From positions 1 to 19,920 of the forward strand of contig JAODNL010000240.1 of NCBI GenBank assembly GCA_025465405.1: a stretch of DNA of 19,920 nucleotides, written 5' to 3'. Positions 13,985-19,920 of the stretch are shown here, piece after piece. This stretch comes from Pseudonocardiales bacterium (GTDB lineage: Bacteria > Actinomycetota > Actinomycetes > Mycobacteriales > Jatrophihabitantaceae). How positions within the stretch are numbered: position 1 is the stretch's first letter; each line of letters opens with the position of its first letter. The notes below the pieces were generated by a model that was not told the DNA's origin, did not search any database, and worked only from the letters and a program-made list of their open reading frames with translations. The translations under genes and the position numbers were made by a program.

Positions 13985-14010
13985 GTCTCAAACACCGAGT
14001 GTGACGAGAC
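13985..14010. promoter_or_regulatory. Imperfect dyad in the sugar-cluster divergent gap
   Basis: GTCTC...ACAC-CGA-GTGT...GAGAC with small mismatched bulges, followed directly by AGACGTCT (14007-14014), itself a palindrome. It lies between the UXS-like gene (start 13907) and the carbamoyltransferase gene (start 14086). No regulator gene is adjacent, so the binding protein is unknown. Confidence 0.35.
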
Positions 14011-14085
14011 GTCTGCAGTGGGTAGAACGTCGGCGTCGTTGAAAGCCCAGCGGCCCCACCACGGGCATGGAGGTTCAGCGACGAG

Positions 14086-15726
14086 ATGCGTGTTCTCGGG
14101 ATCAACGCCATCTATCACGACCCGGCGGTCGCGCTGGTCGTCGACGGCGCGATCGTCGCCGCGGCCGAGGAGGAACGGTTCTCCCGCCGCAAGCACGGGA
14201 AGCGGCCGGTCCCGTTCTCGGCGTGGGAGATGCCTGATCTCGCCGCGCAGTGGTGCCTCACCCACGCCGGACTTCAGGCGGACCAGCTCGACGCGGTCAC
14301 GTACTCGTTCGACCCGGCGCTGCACCGCCAGCCGGACGAGCTGGGTCTGCGCGACCCATGGGACCACCTGCGCCATACCTATGCCGAGCGAGCCGGAGAC
14401 TTTCTCGCCGCCGCGCTGCCCGGCCTGGACCCCGACAAGCTGCGCTACGTGCCGCATCACGTCGCCCACGCGGCGTCGGCCGCACTCGCGGCGCCGTTCG
14501 ACGGCGAGTGCGCGGCCCTCGTGCTGGACGGCCGCGGCGAGCAGCACAGCCACCTCGCCGCGCGCTACCGGGACGGGATCGTCGAGCCGCTGTCCTCGCA
14601 GGCGCTGCCCGAATCGATCGGGCTGCTGTATGAGGACGCGACCGACCATCTCGGCTTCCTGCGCAGCAGCGACGAGTACAAGGTCATGGCGCTCGCGTCC
14701 TACGGCGCGCCCCGCCACCTCGACTACCTGCGCACCCTCGTGCACGCCACCGGCGACGGTGGTTTCGTCACCAGCGGCGTCGACTGGAACGCACTCGCCA
14801 AGCGGCGCGAGCCGCACGAACCGTGGACCGCTGACCACGCGGACCTGGCCGCGAGCCTGCAGGCCGTCGTCGAGGAGACCCTGCTGGACCTGGCCCGATG
14901 GCTGCACGCGCGCACCGGAAGCTCGCGGCTGGCACTGGCCGGCGGGGTGGCGCTCAATTGCGTGGCGAACACCAGGCTGTTCGCCGAGACGCCGTTCGAG
15001 CAGGTGTGGGTGCAGCCGGCGGCCGGCGATGCCGGCACCGCACTCGGCGGCGCGCTGACGGTCGCGGGCCGCGCCGGCGACGACCTGCGGACGATGACCA
15101 GCGCCGCGCTCGGCCGGGGCTTCGACGACGAGCACATCGAAGCCGCGCTACGAACTGCCCGCCTGCCGTACGAGCGTCCCGACGACATGGCCGAGACGGT
15201 GGCCGAGGAGCTGGCCCGCGACGGTGTCGTCGCGTGGTTCCAAGGACCCAGCGAATTCGGGCCGCGCGCCCTCGGGCACCGGTCGCTGCTCGCGCATCCG
15301 GGCCGGGCGGAGAACTTGACGCGGCTCAACGACGTCAAGGGACGCGAGCAGTTCCGGCCCGTCGCGCCGATGGTCTTGGTGGAGCGGGCCGGCGAGCTGT
15401 TCGGCCGCGGGCCGATCCCGTCGCCCTACATGCTGTTCGTGCACGACGTCGATCCGGCCTGGCACGCCCGGATCCCGGCGGTGGTCCACGTCGACGGCAC
15501 CGCGCGCATCCAGACCGTCGACCGCTCCGACGAGCCGTTGCTCGCCCGGATGCTCGACGGCTTCGAGCGGCGGACCGGACTACCCGTCGTGGTGAACACG
15601 AGCTTGAACACCGCCGGGCGTCCGATGGTCGACGACATTCGCGACGCGCTGGAGTGTTTCGGCTCCACGCCCGTCGACCTGCTCGCGATCGGCGCCTTCG
15701 CGCTTCGCCGCACGGTGCCGCGATGA
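14086..15726 (+). CDS. NodU/CmcH-type carbamoyltransferase
   Basis: 546 residues. The family transfers a carbamoyl group from carbamoyl phosphate, via carbamoyl-AMP, to a hydroxyl of a sugar or antibiotic. The N-terminal Kae1-like domain has GINAIYHDPAVALV, the metal motif PHHVAHA (His124, His128), VLDGRGEQ and the loop EYKVMALASYG. LAGGVALN begins near 284. The C-terminal YrdC-like part has QGPSEFGPRALGHRSL (386-400), KGREQFRPVAPM and a VNTSLN motif. ATG 14086 has GGAGG 12 nt upstream, rather distant. It leads a five-gene plus-strand run and its TGA overlaps the next ATG. Context points to carbamoylation of a sugar in a glycan or glycoside; the acceptor is unknown. Confidence 0.94.
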   Translation: MRVLGINAIYHDPAVALVVDGAIVAAAEEERFSRRKHGKRPVPFSAWEMPDLAAQWCLTHAGLQADQLDAVTYSFDPALHRQPDELGLRDPWDHLRHTYAERAGDFLAAALPGLDPDKLRYVPHHVAHAASAALAAPFDGECAALVLDGRGEQHSHLAARYRDGIVEPLSSQALPESIGLLYEDATDHLGFLRSSDEYKVMALASYGAPRHLDYLRTLVHATGDGGFVTSGVDWNALAKRREPHEPWTADHADLAASLQAVVEETLLDLARWLHARTGSSRLALAGGVALNCVANTRLFAETPFEQVWVQPAAGDAGTALGGALTVAGRAGDDLRTMTSAALGRGFDDEHIEAALRTARLPYERPDDMAETVAEELARDGVVAWFQGPSEFGPRALGHRSLLAHPGRAENLTRLNDVKGREQFRPVAPMVLVERAGELFGRGPIPSPYMLFVHDVDPAWHARIPAVVHVDGTARIQTVDRSDEPLLARMLDGFERRTGLPVVVNTSLNTAGRPMVDDIRDALECFGSTPVDLLAIGAFALRRTVPR

Positions 15727-17240
15727 GCGTCGCCATCGTGATTGCGACTATCGGGCGGCCGTCGCTGACCCGGCTGTTGATCGCGCTGGCGGCGTCCGAC
15801 GGTCCGCGACCCGATGCGCTCGTGCTCGTCGACGACCGCAGGCGGCCGCAGGCGGAGCTCGTCGACCGGCTCGGCCTGCCCGGCTGGACTGCCGAACTGT
15901 TGCAGGTGCGCCGATCCGGCGGTCGCGGGCCGGCCGCGGCGCGCAACGTCGGCTGGCGGTCGGTGGACACCGACTGGGTCGTCTTCCTGGACGACGACGT
16001 GCGGGTGACACCGCTCTGGCTGGGTCAGCTCGCCGCGGACTTGCAGGTGCTGGATCCGGACGTCGCCGCCAGCCAAGGACGGATCTCGGTGCCCCGCCCG
16101 CCGCGACGACGCCCGACCGACTGGGAACGCGGCACCGCCGGGCTCGAAACCGCGAGCTGGATCACGGCCGACATCGCATATCGGCGTGCGGTTCTCCGCG
16201 AGCTGCACGGCTTCGACGAGCGGTTCCGCCGGGCATATCGCGAGGACGCCGATCTGGCCTTGCGCGCGCTCGCGGCCGGCTACCGGCTGACGGTCGGGCA
16301 ACGGCGCACGATCCACCCGGTGCGGCCGGCGCCGTGGTGGGCCAGCATCGCGCAGCAGCGTGGCAACGCCGATGACGCGCTGATGCGCGCCCTGCACGGT
16401 GCGGCGTGGCACCGGCGAGTCGGTGCCGTCGTCGGTCGCCGGCCACGGCATCTCGCGACCACGGCCGCCGGCCTGGCGGCGGTGGTGGGCGCGGTGACGA
16501 GGCGTCGCCGGCTCACCGCGTGGGCCGCCGCGAGCTGGATCGCGGCCACGGCGGAGTTCACCCGCGCCCGCATCGCGCCCGGCCCGCGCAGCGCCGACGA
16601 GCTGGCCCGGATGCTCGCGACGAGTGCGGTGATCCCGCCGGTGGCCAGCTGGCATTGGCTCGACGGCCTGCGCCGGTACCGCCGGTCGCGTCCGTGGCCG
16701 GCCACCGACGGTCCGGTCGACGCCGTGCTCGTCGACCGCGACGGCACAATCGTGCGGGACGTCCCGTACAACGGCGAGCCAGCACTGGTCGAGCCGATGC
16801 CCGGCGCGCGGGCCGCGCTCGATCGGCTGCGGGCCGCGGGCATTCGCGTCGGCGTGATCACGAACCAATCCGGCATTGCCCGCGGGCAACTGACGATGCC
16901 GCAGGTTACGGCCGTGAACGCCCGCGTCGACGAGTTGCTGGGACCGTTCGCGGATTGGCAGGTCTGCCCGCACGGACCGGACGACGGCTGCTCGTGCCGC
17001 AAGCCGCGCCCCGGGATGGTCGTCGCCGCCGCTCGTGCCCTCGGCGTGGACGTGCGCCGCTGCCTGGTCGTCGGCGACACGGGCGCCGACGTAGCCGCGG
17101 CGCGGGCGGCGGGTGCTGACGCGGTGCTCGTCCCCAACGACGCGACGCGCCGCGAGGAGATCGCCGCGGCACCGCGCGTGTTCCGCGGCTTGACCGAGGC
17201 GGTTGACGCGCTCCTGCGACGGGCGGGGGCGCGGCGATGA
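15723..17240 (+). CDS. Fusion: GT2 glycosyltransferase + GmhB-like HAD-IIIA heptose-bisphosphate phosphatase
   Basis: 505 residues, two enzymes in one chain. Residues 1-220 are a GT2 glycosyltransferase: VAIVIATIGRPSL, GPAAARNVGW, the metal site FLDDDV (Asp90-92), and Glu174-Asp175 in AYREDADLAL. Residues 230-320 are an Arg/Ala-rich linker with weakly hydrophobic helices. Residues 330-500 are a HAD phosphatase: DRDGT (Asp338, Asp340), ITNQSGIARG, the GmhB zinc loop CPHGPDDGCSCRKPRPGM (Cys415, His417, Cys423, Cys425), and GDTGAD. GmhB removes the 7-phosphate of heptose 1,7-bisphosphate; a histidinol-phosphatase-like role is the alternative. The ATG overlaps the carbamoyltransferase stop (ATGA). 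No stop or frameshift separates the halves. Confidence 0.92.
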   Translation: MSVAIVIATIGRPSLTRLLIALAASDGPRPDALVLVDDRRRPQAELVDRLGLPGWTAELLQVRRSGGRGPAAARNVGWRSVDTDWVVFLDDDVRVTPLWLGQLAADLQVLDPDVAASQGRISVPRPPRRRPTDWERGTAGLETASWITADIAYRRAVLRELHGFDERFRRAYREDADLALRALAAGYRLTVGQRRTIHPVRPAPWWASIAQQRGNADDALMRALHGAAWHRRVGAVVGRRPRHLATTAAGLAAVVGAVTRRRRLTAWAAASWIAATAEFTRARIAPGPRSADELARMLATSAVIPPVASWHWLDGLRRYRRSRPWPATDGPVDAVLVDRDGTIVRDVPYNGEPALVEPMPGARAALDRLRAAGIRVGVITNQSGIARGQLTMPQVTAVNARVDELLGPFADWQVCPHGPDDGCSCRKPRPGMVVAAARALGVDVRRCLVVGDTGADVAAARAAGADAVLVPNDATRREEIAAAPRVFRGLTEAVDALLRRAGARR

Positions 17241-18283
17241 GCAGGCACGTCCTCGTCGCTCGCCTCGACAGCATGGGCGACGTCCTGGTGTGCGGCCCGG
17301 CGATCCGTGCCGTGGCCGCGGGCGTCCGGTGGGTGACCGTGCTCGCCGGCCCGCGCGGAGCCGCCGCGGCGCGGCTGCTGCCGGGCGTCGACGACGTGCT
17401 CGTGTGGGACTGCCCGTGGATCGCGGCCGACCCGCCTGACGTCACCGAGGCCGACCTCTCCGCGATGATCGCGCGTCTCGGGGCAGCGCGGATCGACGAG
17501 GCCGTCGTGCTCACGTCGTTCCACCAGTCAGCCCTGCCGACCGCGCTGCTGCTGCGGATGGCCGGTGTCGGTCGCATCACCGCAGTCAGCGAGGACTACC
17601 CGGGCCGGTTGCTGGACGTGCGGGTGCCATCGCCACCGGACGGGCCGGAGCCGATGCGGATGCTCGCCGTCGCACGGGCGGCCGGCTTCGCGCTACCGGA
17701 CGGCGACGACGGACGACTGGCGGTCCGCGGACGGCTGCCGGCGCCGGCGGGGCTGCCGGTGGCCCCGTTCGTGATCGTGCACCCGGGCACCGCAGCACCC
17801 GCGCGGGCCTATCCGGCCGACCGGTGGCGGGACGTCGTCGCCGGGCTCACGACCCGCGGCTGGCCCGTCCTCGTGACCGGCTCCCGGGACGAGGCGAGCC
17901 TCACTGCCACGGTGGCCGCGGCCGGCCGGCCACCCGGTCACATCCGCGACTGCGGCGGCGTCTTCGACCTGCCCGAACTCGCCGCCGTACTGGGCCGCGC
18001 CGCCGCGCTCGTCGTCGGCAACACCGGGCCGGCGCACCTGGCCGCCGCGATGGGCACGCCGGTCGTGTCGCTGTTCGCGCCGGTCGTCCCGGCAACGCGC
18101 TGGGCGCCGTCCGGCGTGCCGGCCGTGCTCCTGGGCGACCAGGACGCGCCCTGCCGCGACACCCGGGCCCGCGACTGCCCGGTTCCCGGCCACCCGTGCC
18201 TCACCACCGTGGCGCCGGACGAGGTGGTGACTGCCGTCGACACGCTCACCGCGGCAGAATCCGACCAGGCGGTGCCGGCATGA
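17237..18283 (+). CDS. Glycosyltransferase family 9 (heptosyltransferase family)
   Basis: 348-residue GT-B enzyme. The start VLVARLDSMGDVLVCGPAIRAV is the GT9 N-terminal signature (usually R-x-D-x-x-G-D). The C-terminal half has VIVHPGTAAPARAYPADRW, GVFDLPELAAVL and VVGNTGPAHLAAAMGTPVVSLF, the nucleotide-sugar site. GT9 enzymes in Gram-negatives transfer ADP-heptose to LPS. Here there is no LPS context, but the preceding gene carries a heptose-bisphosphate phosphatase, so heptose transfer to another acceptor is a reasonable inference. No membrane segment. Its ATG overlaps the preceding stop (ATGA), and its stop overlaps the next start. Confidence 0.93.
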   Translation: MSRHVLVARLDSMGDVLVCGPAIRAVAAGVRWVTVLAGPRGAAAARLLPGVDDVLVWDCPWIAADPPDVTEADLSAMIARLGAARIDEAVVLTSFHQSALPTALLLRMAGVGRITAVSEDYPGRLLDVRVPSPPDGPEPMRMLAVARAAGFALPDGDDGRLAVRGRLPAPAGLPVAPFVIVHPGTAAPARAYPADRWRDVVAGLTTRGWPVLVTGSRDEASLTATVAAAGRPPGHIRDCGGVFDLPELAAVLGRAAALVVGNTGPAHLAAAMGTPVVSLFAPVVPATRWAPSGVPAVLLGDQDAPCRDTRARDCPVPGHPCLTTVAPDEVVTAVDTLTAAESDQAVPA

Positions 18284-19233
18284 GGATCCTGCTCTGGCAC
18301 GTCCACGGGAGCTGGACGACCGCCTTCGTCCAGGGTGGCCACGACTACCTCGTCCCGGTGCTGCCCGACCGTGGCCCGGACGGGCTGGGTCGCGCGCGCA
18401 CCTGGGACTGGCCGGCGTCCGTCCGCGAGGTCACCCCGGAGGAGCTGCGCAACGCCGACCTCGACGCGGTCGTGCTGCAGCGCCCGACCGAGCTCGAGCT
18501 GGTGCGCGCCTGGACCGGCCGCGCGGTGGGCCGGACGCTTCCGGCCGTCTATCTCGAGCACAACGCCCCCGAGCCGCACCCGGTGCACAGCAGACATCTG
18601 CTCGCCGACCGCGACGACATCCCGCTGGTCCACGTCACCCATTTCAACCAGCTGTTCTGGGACAGCGGCCGGGCCCGGACGACGGTGATCGAACACGGCG
18701 TCGTCGATCCGGGGCCGCGATACAGCGGCGAGTTGCCCCGAGCGGCCGCCGTCGTGAACGAACCGGAGCGCCGCGGCCGGATGGTCGGCGCGGACCTGTT
18801 CGACGATCTCGCGAGTGCCGCCCCGCTGGACGTGTTCGGCATGGCCGCCCGGCCGAGCACCGGCACCAGCGGGGTCCGGTATCTGGGGGACCTGGCCCAG
18901 GACACCATGCACACCGAGCTGGCCCGGCGGCGCCTGTACCTGCACACCACGAGATGGACCTCGCTCGGGCTGGCGCTGGTCGAGGCCATGCATCTCGCCA
19001 TGCCGATCGTGGCTGTTGCCGCCACCGAAGCAGCAGAGGCCGTGCCCGACACCGCGGGCGTCGTCTCCACGGACATAGGACGACTCAAGGAGGCCGTGCG
19101 GCGCTACCTCGACGATCCCGAGGGGGCACGGATGGCGGGCAAGGCCGCCCGCGTGCACGCCCTCGAGCGGTATGGCCTGTCGCGGTTCCTGGCCGGCTGG
19201 GACCGCCTGCTCCAGGAGGTGATCGGGCGATGA
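18280..19233 (+). CDS. GT4-like glycosyltransferase
   Basis: 317-residue GT-B-type glycosyltransferase. The N-terminal half, starting MRILLWHVHGSWTTAFVQG and including YLEHNAPEPHPVH and VTHFNQLFWDSG, is the acceptor-binding side. The C-terminal half has FGMAARPSTG, the segment RRLYLHTTRWTSLGLALVEAM with the Glu typical of the GT4 E-x7-E region, and DPEGARMAGKAARVHALERYGLSRFL. The donor cannot be told from sequence. It overlaps both neighbours by 4 bp (ATGA), so it is part of the coupled operon. In similar arrangements that I recall from other actinobacteria, this gene follows the GT9 gene; that comparison is from memory. Confidence 0.86.
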   Translation: MRILLWHVHGSWTTAFVQGGHDYLVPVLPDRGPDGLGRARTWDWPASVREVTPEELRNADLDAVVLQRPTELELVRAWTGRAVGRTLPAVYLEHNAPEPHPVHSRHLLADRDDIPLVHVTHFNQLFWDSGRARTTVIEHGVVDPGPRYSGELPRAAAVVNEPERRGRMVGADLFDDLASAAPLDVFGMAARPSTGTSGVRYLGDLAQDTMHTELARRRLYLHTTRWTSLGLALVEAMHLAMPIVAVAATEAAEAVPDTAGVVSTDIGRLKEAVRRYLDDPEGARMAGKAARVHALERYGLSRFLAGWDRLLQEVIGR

Positions 19234-19920
19234 GAGTCGCGATGATGTCCGAGCACGCAAGCCCGCTGGCGGCACTCGGCGGTGTCGACGCGGGCGGGCA
19301 GAACGTGCATGTGGCGGCGCTCGCGTCCGCATTGGCCGATCGCGGCAACGACGTCGTCGTCTACACCCGTCGCGACGATCCGCACCTGCCGGAGCGGGTC
19401 GAGCTGCGCGCGGGAGTCGTGGTCGAGCATCTCGACGCCGGTCCGCCGGCTCCGATCCCGAAGGACGACTTGCTGCCCTACGTTCCCGCGATGGCGGCCG
19501 ACCTCCGCCGCCGGTTGCGACGGAGCAACCCACCGGCCGTCGTGCACGCCCACTTCTGGATGAGCGGCCTGGCCGCGCTGGCGGCGACGCAGGAGCTGGA
19601 CGTGCCGGTCGTGCAGACCTTCCACGCGCTCGGATCCGTCAAGCGCCGATTCCAGGGCGCGGCGGACACCAGTCCGGCCGGGCGCATCGCCGCGGAGCGT
19701 CACATTGCCCGCTCGGCGCGCCGCATCCTGGCCTCCTGCACCGACGAGGTGCGTGAGCTGGTGCAGCTGGGCCGCGCCCTGGACGCCGGGGTACCCGCGT
19801 CCTGGGTGGCCGCGGACGAGGCCTACGGGCAGGACCACAAGTTCCGCACCTGGTGCGAACGCCGCCGCATCGGCTACGTCGTGGCCGTGCCGCGCAGCCA
19901 GACCATCCCCGCCGGCGCCG
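19230..19920 (+). CDS. GT4 glycosyltransferase N-terminal part, running in frame into transposase sequence; partial
   Basis: Starts MRVAMMSEHASPLAALGGVDAGGQNVHV (first part shown), the glycine-rich loop of MshA/sucrose-synthase-like GT4 enzymes, followed by VVHAHFWMSG, VQTFHALGSVKRR and AAERHIARSARRILASCTDEVRELVQLG. Normal relatives continue VP..RI.VVPCGVD, but after Gly181 (near 19772) this frame reads RALDAGVPASWVAADEAYG, which belongs to an IS701-type transposase. The frame stays open to the right edge. The donor-binding half of the GT4 is therefore missing here. The ATG overlaps the preceding stop (ATGA). Either the gene is disrupted or the contig end is misjoined. Confidence 0.85.
   Translation, partial: MRVAMMSEHASPLAALGGVDAGGQNVHVAALASALADRGNDVVVYTRRDDPHLPERVELRAGVVVEHLDAGPPAPIPKDDLLPYVPAMAADLRRRLRRSNPPAVVHAHFWMSGLAALAATQELDVPVVQTFHALGSVKRRFQGAADTSPAGRIAAERHIARSARRILASCTDEVRELVQLGRALDAGVPASWVAADEAYGQDHKFRTWCERRRIGYVVAVPRSQTIPAGA
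19773..19920 (+). mobile_element. IS701-type transposase internal fragment
   Basis: About 49 codons, beginning RALDAGVPASWVAADEAYGQ and continuing through KFRTWCERRRIGYVVAVPRSQ, match my recollection of the central catalytic region of IS701-family transposases; the Asp of ADEAYG is expected to be the second acidic residue of the DDE triad. No terminal inverted repeat, target duplication or transposase start precedes it, so this is not the edge of an intact insertion sequence. It runs off the window. Confidence 0.82.

Noticed and set aside
14898..15722. Upstream extension of the GT2-HAD frame into the carbamoyltransferase gene
   Set aside because: The extension is Arg-rich noise overlapping a strongly conserved gene; the GT2 fold begins exactly at ATG 15723, which overlaps the previous stop.
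17938..19533. Long minus-strand open frame under the glycosyltransferase genes
   Set aside because: Low-complexity Arg/Gly/Asp composition without motifs, opposite to three clearly recognised plus-strand enzymes.
12954..19920. Cluster as a classical polyketide or nonribosomal peptide locus
   Set aside because: No ketosynthase, adenylation or carrier domain is present; only sugar enzymes are seen.

Overview
The window is high-GC DNA with actinobacterial (Actinomycetota) gene content. Signs of this are an IclR-controlled dihydroxyacetone operon, tadA next to two TadA-associated acidic proteins, an LCP cell-wall ligase, a GAF-ANTAR regulator, a Tat-exported protein and a PF03640-type lipoprotein. 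Genus cannot be fixed from the sequence; a Frankia/Jatrophihabitans-like lineage is only a guess.

Region 1 (1-4170): a minus-strand operon aquaporin/GlpF-dhaK-dhaL-dhaM, with gaps of 1-3 nt between genes. A divergent IclR-family regulator lies upstream, and a perfect 19-bp palindrome sits midway between the two start codons. It should import a small polyol or triose and phosphorylate dihydroxyacetone with PEP as ultimate donor. DhaM carries EIIA, HPr and the beginning of an enzyme I domain and runs off the left edge.

Region 2 (4171-7062): tRNA-Ser(CGA), tadA and two small acidic TadA-associated proteins on minus. Divergent from these is tyrA (prephenate dehydrogenase). The roughly 200 bp beyond the tRNA-Ser 3' end carries short direct repeats and a broken small frame.

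Region 3 (7063-10278): an LCP protein on minus, then plus-strand tRNA-Glu(TTC), tRNA-Asp(GTC), a CbiX-type chelatase whose ATG lies 2 nt after the tRNA-Asp, a secreted-repeat lipoprotein, and tRNA-Phe(GAA) with encoded CCA.

Region 4 (10279-12946): an HxlR regulator divergent from a Tat-exported SnoaL-like protein with a shared dyad, a truncated LuxR/MalT-type (LAL) regulator fragment, and a GAF-ANTAR RNA-binding regulator. This is the most accessory-looking part.

Region 5 (12954-19920): a sugar cluster. A UDP-glucuronate-decarboxylase-like SDR on minus is divergent from a plus-strand operon: NodU/CmcH-type carbamoyltransferase, a GT2 glycosyltransferase fused to a GmhB-like heptose-bisphosphate phosphatase, a GT9 (heptosyltransferase family), a GT4-like glycosyltransferase and a second GT4. 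The last five genes are joined by four consecutive ATGA stop/start overlaps. This looks like a heptose-containing, possibly carbamoylated glycan or glycoside pathway in an organism group without LPS, and it is the best candidate for an undescribed system here. The final GT4 frame changes after about 181 codons into the middle of an IS701-type transposase, in frame, for the last ~148 bases. That is either a real chimeric rearrangement or an assembly misjoin at a repeat.
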